NCBI GenBank assembly: GCA_964502145.1
Contig: CAZCVI010000162.1
Location: 1 to 5,121, forward strand
Direction of reading: 5' to 3'
DNA: 5,121 nt
Source of the DNA: CAZCVI01 sp964502145
Lineage (GTDB): Bacteria > Acidobacteriota > Aminicenantia > UBA2199
Translations under genes and position numbers: made by a program
The notes under the pieces: generated by a model
What the model saw: only the letters and a program-made list of their open reading frames with translations
Told to the model about the DNA's origin: nothing
Database searches by the model: none
Part shown: in pieces, positions 1-4,690 of the stretch
Layout of the letters: the number at the start of each line of letters is the position of its first letter
Position numbering within the stretch: the stretch's first letter is position 1

Positions 1-28
1 GTATAATTTGGGTTAGATAATTTCATTG

Positions 29-88
29 GACCTCCTTTTTGTTATATTTGTTTCACAACCATATTTTAACAAAAAGGAGGTCTTTTTT
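29..88 (+). terminator. Terminator-like long inverted repeat with T-tract
   Basis: Two perfect 16-nt complementary arms lie at 29-44 and 67-82, separated by a 22-nt loop, and six T residues follow directly (83-88). This is the layout of an intrinsic terminator for a plus-strand transcript arriving from outside the left edge. The stem is richer in A/T than usual and the loop is long, so it could instead be a regulatory hairpin. The 3' arm contains AAGGAGG, a perfect Shine-Dalgarno core that would be hidden in the stem, but no start codon follows at a usable distance. Only the plus direction has a T-tract. Confidence 0.6.
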
Positions 89-101
89 CAACTTATAGAC
101 A

Positions 102-153
102 TTGGCAAAATGCCAAATTGTTAATAGGCCGCAGGCCGTTACCGCGGAGCGGT
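102..153. repeat. Three consecutive short hairpins
   Basis: Three small perfect inverted repeats follow one another: TTGGCA-AAA-TGCCAA (102-116), GGCC-GCA-GGCC (127-137) and ACCGC-GGA-GCGGT (141-153). Each has a 3-nt loop. The last two are G+C-rich islands in an otherwise AT-rich gap, which suggests an inserted small palindromic repeat element. The last hairpin is followed by four T residues. The rest of the gap to the ATPase promoter (154-291) holds no gene that I can support. Confidence 0.4.
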
Positions 154-291
154 TTTGTCCAATTCCCACTTGCTTTTACGATACTCTCAAAGAATTGCGG
201 TGAATCCAGGATGTAATTCCGTTTGATTTTTTTATGTTGAATTAAGCCAGTTCTTAGTGGCATTATGGTGTATCCCTTTTTGATCAATAAT

Positions 292-320
292 TTGTTTTTT
301 TAGTGATTTTATGGTATAAA
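292..320 (+). promoter_or_regulatory. Predicted sigma70-type promoter of the ATPase-nuclease gene
   Basis: A -35 box TTGTTT (292-297) is separated by exactly 17 nt from a -10 box TATAAA (315-320). A TG at 312-313 makes an extended -10. The usual start point, about 7 nt past the -10 box, falls on or next to the ATG at 327, so the mRNA may be leaderless. Supporting this, no Shine-Dalgarno sequence precedes either candidate start (GTG 303 or ATG 327). The region is AT-rich, so a chance match is possible. Confidence 0.5.
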
Positions 321-326
321 TTAAAT

Positions 327-2084
327 ATGGAATACGTATTAAAAGAACGAATAGGCAAACCTGAACTGTTTACAGGTAGAAAGGAAGAACTGGCTTTTTT
401 TCTAAACTGGATTAACGATATCAAAGAGGAAAAGTCGCAGAGTACTGCCATATTGGCCCGCCGTAAAATGGGAAAGACTGCTCTGCTGGAACGTTTGTTC
501 AATATTACTTTCGACAACAATGACGGCGTTATCCCATTTTATTACGAGGTCAAAAAAGTCGAAATGTGGGTCGTCGATTTTTGCAAAGACTTTTTCCTCA
601 CCTTTATTTACCAGTACATGGCTTTCAAAACCCGAAAAAAGGAGTATCTCGATCCGGGGAACAAGACAAACCTGGAGACAGCCATTCAACGGGTAAAAAA
701 AGAAGGCTTAAACTATCTATCGGAATTTATCCAGGGTGTCAAAGACGCCATTGAATTAGATTCTATTGATAATTTATGGCTGATGGTGCGCGATGCCCCG
801 CGTTCCATCGCAGCCCGCAGAGATGAATTTATCGTGCAAATGATCGATGAGTTCCAGTACTTAAATGCTATGATCTATCGCGACCAAAAAACCTCACCAT
901 CACAACTGATGAAAACATTGGCCGGCGGGTATATGAGTACTGCCGAAAGTAAAGTCGCCCCCCTACTTGTTTCCGGCAGTTGGGTCGGCTGGCTGATGCA
1001 TGAATTAAACACCATGTTACCCGCACGCTTCAGACTTAAAATTTTCAGGAATATGTCGCAAGATGAAGCCGTGGAAATGGTATTTAAATACTCCGGTTTT
1101 TTTAGCGTCCCAGTTACCGAGGAAACCGCGTATCTGATTGCGCAAATGGCCGAGGGCAGTCCTTTTTATATCAGTGCCATCCTTCGTTCCAATTTCAAAA
1201 GAAAGAATCTGACCACCATTCAAGGACTTACGGAAACACTCGAATTTGAAATCCTCGACGACGAGGGGAACATCAAATTCACCTGGATGGAATACGTGAA
1301 CGCCGCGTTTAATGAAGTGAACCAGCTAAACGCCAAGAACATCGTTCTTTATCTATGCCAACACAACAACCGGCAAGTCACGCGCAAAGAACTGTTAGAA
1401 AAACTATCAATAGATATGACCGACAGGGATTTGGAAATAAAAATGAACGCCTTGATCAAAGCCGATATCATCAATAAAGGGAGATCCAATTCCGAATATC
1501 AAGGCGTACCCGATAATATTTTCGACAAGGTGTTTCGCGGAGTCTATGAGAAAGAGATTCAGGAGTTTGATCCCAAGGTGATCGGCCAGGAGATTCACGC
1601 CACCTTCAATGAATTAAAGAAAAAATATCACAGCTTGCTGGGCAAATTCAATTATCAAAAAGGGTATTTCGCCGAATATGTGATCTTAATTTTATTAAAG
1701 AACCGGGCCCGCAAGCTCAATGATCTCTTAAAGTCCGTCACCCGTAATTTACCCGTTGATTTTAATTTTGGGGAATACAGGCGCGTGTGGCGTTATGATG
1801 GAGCCATGGAGTTTGGCCATGAATTTAATGTCGATATCTTCGCCCTGCCGAAATCGAATACCGATTATGCCATCATCGGGGAAGTCAAGCATAGGGAAGC
1901 GAAGAAATTCTCCAGAGAGGAAGCCATCTCGTTTATGGAGAAATACGCGGAATTAAAACAACGCGAGAATCTGGAACGCGTGATTCCTTTTGTTTTTTCC
2001 TTGATGGGTTTTACCAAAGAAGCCGAGGAATATTGCCAAGAAATGGGCATTGCATGCAGTGAAGATTTGCGCTGGTTTGACTGA
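327..2084 (+). CDS. AAA/STAND-type ATPase fused to a PD-(D/E)xK nuclease-like domain
   Basis: This is a 585-residue cytoplasmic protein resembling the archaeal-ATPase/DUF234 group. The P-loop reads ARRKMGKT (residues 44-51, Lys50), so the usual first glycine is alanine. Walker B is MIDEFQYL with Asp174 and Glu175. A sensor-like SGSW lies at 216-219. A winged-helix-like segment spans roughly 330-410. The C-terminus carries a PD-(D/E)xK pattern, Asp503 followed by Glu519-Val-Lys521 in IIGEVKHR. In this family the ATPase module is thought to bind DNA or partners and gate the nuclease; the substrate is unknown. I chose ATG 327 over an in-frame GTG at 303, because the -10 box lies inside the extra codons of the GTG form and neither start has a ribosome site. 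The gene stands alone, with the next gene convergent on the other strand. A role in defence or mobile-element maintenance is inference. Confidence 0.85.
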   Translation: MEYVLKERIGKPELFTGRKEELAFFLNWINDIKEEKSQSTAILARRKMGKTALLERLFNITFDNNDGVIPFYYEVKKVEMWVVDFCKDFFLTFIYQYMAFKTRKKEYLDPGNKTNLETAIQRVKKEGLNYLSEFIQGVKDAIELDSIDNLWLMVRDAPRSIAARRDEFIVQMIDEFQYLNAMIYRDQKTSPSQLMKTLAGGYMSTAESKVAPLLVSGSWVGWLMHELNTMLPARFRLKIFRNMSQDEAVEMVFKYSGFFSVPVTEETAYLIAQMAEGSPFYISAILRSNFKRKNLTTIQGLTETLEFEILDDEGNIKFTWMEYVNAAFNEVNQLNAKNIVLYLCQHNNRQVTRKELLEKLSIDMTDRDLEIKMNALIKADIINKGRSNSEYQGVPDNIFDKVFRGVYEKEIQEFDPKVIGQEIHATFNELKKKYHSLLGKFNYQKGYFAEYVILILLKNRARKLNDLLKSVTRNLPVDFNFGEYRRVWRYDGAMEFGHEFNVDIFALPKSNTDYAIIGEVKHREAKKFSREEAISFMEKYAELKQRENLERVIPFVFSLMGFTKEAEEYCQEMGIACSEDLRWFD

Positions 2085-2158
2085 ATAACACTTCCCCACG
2101 AATTTCTTCCAAGAAACTCCCCCGAAATCGTATCCAAGTTCATGTTTTCGCCGCTTAT

Positions 2159-2210
2159 TAATGCGCCAGGGATGTCGCGTCTACGTAGACGCGACATCCT
2201 TATCGCATTA
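2159..2210. repeat. 52-bp interrupted palindrome with 30-bp perfect core
   Basis: The core 2170-2199 is a perfect palindrome: GGATGTCGCGTCTAC is followed at once by its reverse complement. Flanking 7-bp arms TAATGCG (2159-2165) and CGCATTA (2204-2210) are also complementary, separated from the core by a symmetric 4/4 internal mismatch. As RNA or extruded DNA it folds the same way on both strands. It lies 75 bp after the ATPase stop codon. It lacks an immediate T-tract, so it is a weak terminator candidate. It looks more like a mobile palindromic repeat (MITE- or REP-like) or a protein-binding site. Confidence 0.75.
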
Positions 2211-2301
2211 TTTTATTCAACTGTTTCCCTGAGCTCCGAATTGCAAGAGTTTCTGTGCTGTAATCATCCCACACGCGAAGCGCAGTTGGCGGGGTCGCTT
2301 C

Positions 2302-2379
2302 CTAGCTCCCCGTTTTCCCCCCGTACATCTTCAAAATCTCCGGACCTTCCTCTGTCCATTGGCTGCCTTTTTCCTGTTT
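2302..2379 (-). pseudogene. Decayed C-terminal end of a WD40-repeat gene
   Basis: Read on the minus strand, 25 codons before a TAG at 2304-2302 include EKGSQWTEEGPEIL and YGGK. They align with EKGSKWSPEGLEIL and YGGK at the end of the WD40 gene on the right edge, with the stop at the same place and about 15 of 24 residues identical. Upstream the frame hits TAA twice within three codons (2390-2380), although DNA similarity to the intact copy continues to about 2400, so at least one frameshift occurred. No WD40 repeat is recognisable further upstream. Homology also extends 3' of the stop: GGTCGCTTCCTA (2293-2304) recurs at 4628-4639. This is a remnant, not a functional gene. Confidence 0.75.
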
Positions 2380-2537
2380 TTAATGTTAGGGGACAGGCCC
2401 CAATGCCAGTTCCCGCCCAAGAATGCGGACGTGTTTTACTCTTTTGATTTCATTCTTTTCTGTGCAGGCATTCATAACACCATCCGCAGAACACTCCAAA
2501 AGAAGAGTGTGGTTAAATCTCCACCAGTCGTAACATG

Positions 2538-2957
2538 TTAAGATGCATTGAGCAAAGCGGTTTTATCCAAGTATTCCTCTATGTTTTTGATAAATATCTG
2601 GGAGAATTCGAGAAACGGTTCCACCTGTTCACTGGAAAGTTCGATGTATTCGCGATAGTCCCCAATTTGACGCATATCAAATGCTTTATTTAGCCACCTT
2701 CCCATCTGTTTGGGGAAGATGCCTTCCTTGATAAATTGTTTATTAAAAAAGGATATAATACCGATGTGTTTGGAAGAAACAAAACTTTCAAAAATCAGCA
2801 ACGCTAAAACCGCATAATACATGGAGTAATAGACTCTATTCATCACAGAGCGAAGACTTTTGTGCCCACTGAAAAGGTATTTGGCTTCTTCCAGGCTTTC
2901 ATTGGCTTGTTGTAAGCGGTATCGGGCCAACAGGGTTTGTTTCTCTTTAATGCTCAA
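2538..2957 (-). CDS. HEPN-domain protein, partner of the MNT gene upstream
   Basis: This 139-residue, largely helical protein matches the PF05168 HEPN family. It has SLEEAKYLF near the N-terminus, then the NRVYYSMYYA helix (Asn40, Arg41), SSKHIG (His64), and MRQIGDY (Arg96, Asp100, Tyr101). Full length is normal. The canonical HEPN ribonuclease motif Rx4-6H is not visible at the expected place; RxxxDY stands there instead, so RNase activity is uncertain. Paired with MNT, the usual role is toxin or effector, silenced by the partner through complex formation or adenylylation. The start is TTG at 2957, overlapping the MNT stop as TTGA, with AAGGAG (2970-2965) 7 nt upstream. Translation is therefore likely coupled to MNT. 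Confidence 0.88.
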   Translation of the reverse strand: MSIKEKQTLLARYRLQQANESLEEAKYLFSGHKSLRSVMNRVYYSMYYAVLALLIFESFVSSKHIGIISFFNKQFIKEGIFPKQMGRWLNKAFDMRQIGDYREYIELSSEQVEPFLEFSQIFIKNIEEYLDKTALLNAS

Positions 2958-3277
2958 AAGGCAACTCCTTCTCTTAAGATGGTTTTATAGATAGGCGACT
3001 CCGATAATGGCCCTTCTTCCAACTCGTTCTGGGAAAAAATGACCGTGGATATGAAGCAATCATTGGCCAAATTGATATCAAAAACCAGATCAGAGATTTC
3101 AGACTCTATGGTTTGATTGGATTCGGCCAGTTCGATCATGATGTCTATATCCGAATCAGGGTTATCATCGCCCCTTGATTTGGAACCGAAGACCCGGTAA
3201 TCTAAAAGGGTATACCGGCTTTCAAGCAACTCTTTTAAAATGCGAATCACATGTATATCGTTTTTTTTAAGTGCCAT
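2954..3277 (-). CDS. MNT-type minimal nucleotidyltransferase (antitoxin-like)
   Basis: This 107-residue protein has the complete polymerase-beta-like minimal nucleotidyltransferase signature GSx10DxD (Gly31-Ser32, Asp43, Asp45) and a downstream Asp73 in the third-carboxylate position, so it is predicted active. In HEPN/MNT modules this protein neutralises the HEPN partner, in studied cases by transferring AMP to it. It is first in a two-gene operon and overlaps the HEPN start by 4 nt. ATG 3277 is preceded by a strong GAGGAGG (3288-3282) at short spacing, and a promoter is predicted at 3323-3295. It is related to the divergent gene at 3429; the NxLANDCF segment aligns with DLKYDIL of that protein without gaps. 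Confidence 0.88.
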   Translation of the reverse strand: MALKKNDIHVIRILKELLESRYTLLDYRVFGSKSRGDDNPDSDIDIMIELAESNQTIESEISDLVFDINLANDCFISTVIFSQNELEEGPLSESPIYKTILREGVAF

Positions 3278-3294
3278 TGTTCCTCCTCAATGGC

Positions 3295-3323
3295 ATAATA
3301 ACATAAAAGTACTATTTTTTCCA
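3295..3323 (-). promoter_or_regulatory. Candidate promoter of the minus-strand MNT-HEPN operon
   Basis: On the minus strand TGGAAA (3323-3318) and TATTAT (3300-3295) are separated by 17 nt. The expected transcription start, near 3288, would place the GAGGAGG ribosome site at the very 5' end of the mRNA. The -35 box is a weak match. The 10-bp motif AATAGTACTT lies in the spacer (3316-3307). Confidence 0.35.
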
Positions 3324-3428
3324 TAGCTATTTTATTTCTTCCCCTCCTTGACTTTTAGAATAGCCGAATCGCTTAAGAAATATAATTTGCTTTTGCAATA
3401 TGGGAATAGATCATCTATAATAGTACTT
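3307..3428. promoter_or_regulatory. Paired 10-bp inverted sites in the divergent MNT promoters
   Basis: AAGTACTATT at 3307-3316 and its exact reverse complement AATAGTACTT at 3419-3428 sit near the two ends of the 151-bp region between the divergent MNT start codons. The left copy lies in the -35/-10 spacer of the minus-strand promoter. The right copy overlaps the -10 box and start point of the plus-strand promoter. Each contains the palindrome AGTACT. This arrangement fits operators for a shared repressor, possibly the MNT/HEPN complex itself, but binding is inference. Confidence 0.4.
3393..3421 (+). promoter_or_regulatory. Predicted promoter of the plus-strand MNT gene
   Basis: A -35 box TTGCAA (3393-3398), a 17-nt spacer and a perfect -10 box TATAAT (3416-3421) lie directly before the ATG at 3429. 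Only 7 nt separate the -10 box from the start codon, so transcription should begin at or next to the A of the ATG, giving a leaderless mRNA. No Shine-Dalgarno sequence is present. The layout is nearly the same as that of the ATPase promoter. Confidence 0.6.
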
Positions 3429-3758
3429 ATGAAGAGTGCAGAAGATAAAATACAAATATTAAAAGAGCTGAAGCTTTTGTTAAAGAAAGAGTACCCCACC
3501 GATGTGGACGAAGTGATACTATTTGGTTCGCAAGCCACCAACCAGGCGCGGGAGTATTCTGATTATGATATCCTGGTGATCTTGAAAACCTCCTATGATT
3601 GGCGTTTGGAGAATGCGATTATGGATTCCTGTTATGAAATCGATTTAAAATACGATATCTTAACCGACGTGCAATTCATTTCCCGCCCGGAATTAAAAAC
3701 AATCAAAGGCAAACAACCTTTTATCCAAAATGCCCTTGAACAAGGATTAACAGTATGA
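3429..3758 (+). CDS. MNT-type minimal nucleotidyltransferase, partner truncated
   Basis: This 109-residue protein has an intact GSx10DxD motif (Gly33-Ser34, Asp45, Asp47, in LFGSQATNQAREYSDYD) and a third acidic residue, Asp76, in LKYDIL. The predicted role is an adenylylating antitoxin of a HEPN/MNT module. I start it at ATG 3429, right after a strong -10 box; a longer frame with a TTG at 3348 would run across the promoter and adds residues without family similarity. The stop overlaps the next start as ATGA (3755-3758), the normal operon join with a HEPN gene. That HEPN gene is broken after about 25 codons, so this protein is now an orphan or works on another HEPN such as the one at 2538-2957. 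Confidence 0.85.
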   Translation: MKSAEDKIQILKELKLLLKKEYPTDVDEVILFGSQATNQAREYSDYDILVILKTSYDWRLENAIMDSCYEIDLKYDILTDVQFISRPELKTIKGKQPFIQNALEQGLTV

Positions 3759-3830
3759 GCATAAACGAGTCCGAAAGAACCACGTTGATTGAATATCGGA
3801 TTGAAAAAGCAAAAAAAGCAACCAAAGATG
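3755..3830 (+). pseudogene. Truncated HEPN gene (N-terminal fragment)
   Basis: The start ATG 3755 overlaps the MNT stop, with AAGGA (3742-3746) 8 nt upstream. The first residues, MSINESERTTLIEYRIEKA, have the look of a HEPN N-terminus and align with MSIKEKQTLLARYRLQQA of the intact HEPN gene. After about residue 25 the similarity ends. The frame stays open to 4033, but it reads backwards through a scrap of another HEPN gene (3848-3883) and then antisense across the end of the DUF5615 gene. The tail is therefore not a real domain, and the YYS, KH and RxxxDY regions are missing. Translation of a chimeric peptide cannot be excluded. Confidence 0.75.
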
Positions 3831-3846
3831 GGGATAGGTCGAAAGG

Positions 3847-3890
3847 CCATTGGCTTGTTTTAAGCGGTATCGGGCCAACAGGGATTAGTT
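3847..3890 (-). pseudogene. Minus-strand HEPN N-terminal scrap / 36-bp direct repeat copy
   Basis: Positions 3848-3883 match 2900-2935, inside the 5' part of the intact minus-strand HEPN gene, at 35 of 36 bases and in the same orientation. Read on the minus strand this copy encodes LLARYRLKQAN, close to LLARYRLQQAN of the intact protein, with a stop codon (TAA) two codons before the first Leu. It has no start codon and no continuation, so it is a fragment of a related HEPN gene. It lies directly against the truncated plus-strand HEPN fragment. Confidence 0.75.
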
Positions 3891-3914
3891 TAACGGACCT
3901 GGCACCTAATCTTC

Positions 3915-4304
3915 CTAATCTACATCGAAGAGGTCATCCGGTGCATAGGAATGAATTCTTATTTTTCCGGGCTCCACCACCCATAATTGATTGGCTACGG
4001 AATTTGACTCAAGATATTTCAAACTCTGTTTAACCAATATTTCCAAATCTTCAAGAGTAACCCTTTTGCGTGGTCTTAATACCACAATGCCGGGTGAATC
4101 ATAAGGCGGAAAACGAAGGATATCAGAAAAATCAAGATCAAGTGTAATCAAGCATCGTGATTCCTGTTTACAGATTTCAAATAGATGACTATCAGATGTG
4201 CCGTTTAAATTCTCATCGCTAACAGTATCGGCATCATAGCCATGGGTTAAAAAGATATTTTTTAATCTACTGCCGAAGTGCTCGTCAAGTTTGAATTTTA
4301 CCAT
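3915..4304 (-). CDS. DUF5615 PIN-like toxin
   Basis: This 129-residue protein fits the DUF5615 (PIN-like, Mut7-C-related) family, whose members are predicted metal-dependent ribonucleases. Visible acidic positions are Asp7-Glu8 (FKLDEHF), Asp38 (NGTSDSHLFEIC), and Asp56, Asp58 and Asp61 in LITLDLDFSD; a PGIVVLRPR strand follows. Length is normal. Its ATG shares one base with the stop of the upstream antitoxin (TAATG), so translation is likely coupled. Its 3' end is crossed antisense by the open frame running on from the truncated HEPN gene, and TTAGGAAG follows just past the stop. The toxin role is inferred from the family and the partner; the gene looks intact. Confidence 0.87.
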   Translation of the reverse strand: MVKFKLDEHFGSRLKNIFLTHGYDADTVSDENLNGTSDSHLFEICKQESRCLITLDLDFSDILRFPPYDSPGIVVLRPRKRVTLEDLEILVKQSLKYLESNSVANQLWVVEPGKIRIHSYAPDDLFDVD

Positions 4305-4537
4305 TAAGATATATTAACCTCTACAAATCGTGTCCTTGACATTTCAGCACCATAGGCGATAGTTGCCCTGATATCTTCGTCAGTGAGGTGGGGGTATTGT
4401 TCCAACACTTCTTTGAAGGTCATGCCGGCTGCTAAAAAATCCAGTATTAAAGACACCCAGATACGTGTTCCTTTAATGCAGGGTTTCCCAAAACAGACAT
4501 TTGGGTTCACCGTAATTCGTTCCAACAGATTATTCAC
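4304..4537 (-). CDS. DUF433 antitoxin
   Basis: This 77-residue protein is a full-length DUF433 family member (VapB-like, helix-turn-helix DNA-binding antitoxin). It shows the family signature CFGKPCIKGTRIWVSLILD (residues 15-33), followed by AGMTFKEVLEQYPHLTDEDI and the closing AYGAE. It is expected to bind and inhibit the DUF5615 protein encoded next and to repress the operon. The start is GTG 4537, with GAGGTG (4548-4543) a few nt upstream; ATG 4539 is out of frame. A well-formed promoter lies immediately upstream, so the two genes form a compact operon independent of the WD40 gene further upstream on the same strand. Confidence 0.9.
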   Translation of the reverse strand: MNNLLERITVNPNVCFGKPCIKGTRIWVSLILDFLAAGMTFKEVLEQYPHLTDEDIRATIAYGAEMSRTRFVEVNIS

Positions 4538-4555
4538 ATTATCACCTCGTAATGG

Positions 4556-4585
4556 TAATATATATTATTTTTCAGTTTTTTTCAA
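4556..4585 (-). promoter_or_regulatory. Promoter and palindromic operator of the DUF433-DUF5615 operon
   Basis: On the minus strand TTGAAA (4585-4580), a 17-nt spacer and TATATT (4562-4557) form a good sigma70-like promoter, placing the mRNA start near 4550, a few nt before the GAGGTG ribosome site. The perfect 12-bp palindrome TAATATATATTA (4556-4567) covers the -10 box and is a plausible autoregulatory site for the antitoxin. Alternating AT sequence makes short palindromes common, so the operator is less certain than the promoter. Confidence 0.55.
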
Positions 4586-4638
4586 CTTCATCCGTTATTT
4601 TATTCCAGGGGGTTGGCAACTTCTACCGGTCGCTTCCT

Positions 4639-4690
4639 AACATCCCATCTTCCATCTTTTTCCTAACTTCCTCACTTCATAACATCCTAA
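4639..4690 (-). repeat. Imperfect ~25-bp tandem repeat after the WD40 stop
   Basis: On the minus strand the stop codon begins a run of units that each open with TTAGGA. A 24-nt unit starts at 4690 and a 26-nt unit starts at 4666. A third TTAGGA starts at 4640 and leads into AAGCGACC. The units are purine-rich (GGAAG, GATG, GGATG). In the remnant at 2302, the stop codon itself is joined directly to GGAAGCGACC, so that copy has one unit only. Confidence 0.5.

Larger units (their letters stand above)
2085..2537. other. Gene-free gap with palindrome and WD40 remnant
   Basis: This stretch separates the convergent ATPase and HEPN genes. It holds a short inverted repeat TTTCTT-CC-AAGAAA (2103-2116), the large interrupted palindrome at 2159-2210, and the decayed WD40 tail ending at 2302. 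The open frames crossing it on the plus strand show no recognisable protein pattern. Nothing is recognisable in 2211-2290 or in 2400-2530, apart from a perfect 10-bp palindrome TAACATGTTA (2531-2540) that overlaps the HEPN stop codon. Confidence 0.6.

Noticed and set aside
93..287. 64-codon minus-strand frame beginning with TTG
   Set aside because: It has no ribosome site and no family pattern, and it crosses the three hairpins, whose G+C-rich bases supply part of the peptide. It is probably a chance opening.
303..326. GTG start of the ATPase, adding eight residues
   Set aside because: There is no Shine-Dalgarno sequence, and the predicted extended -10 box lies inside these codons. ATG 327 fits the promoter better.
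1865..2197. 110-codon minus-strand frame opposite the end of the ATPase gene
   Set aside because: It is a shadow of the well-supported nuclease domain, and its N-terminus is encoded by the palindrome.
2142..2447. 101-codon plus-strand frame across the palindrome
   Set aside because: It runs through the palindrome and antisense to the WD40 remnant, with low-complexity Ser/Pro content and no recognisable family.
3348..3386. TTGACT (3348-3353) and TATAAT (3381-3386) as a promoter
   Set aside because: The spacing is 27 nt, far outside the usable range, and a better pair lies 32-45 nt further downstream.
3348..3428. N-terminal extension of the plus-strand MNT from a TTG
   Set aside because: The extension reads through the TTGCAA/TATAAT promoter, lacks a ribosome site, and would make the protein longer than usual for the family.
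3831..4033. Rest of the open frame after the truncated HEPN as a new domain
   Set aside because: The DNA is the reverse of a HEPN scrap and then antisense to the DUF5615 gene, so the frame is open by chance.
4639..4690. CRISPR-like array
   Set aside because: The units are short, imperfect and contiguous, with no spacers and no cas genes nearby.
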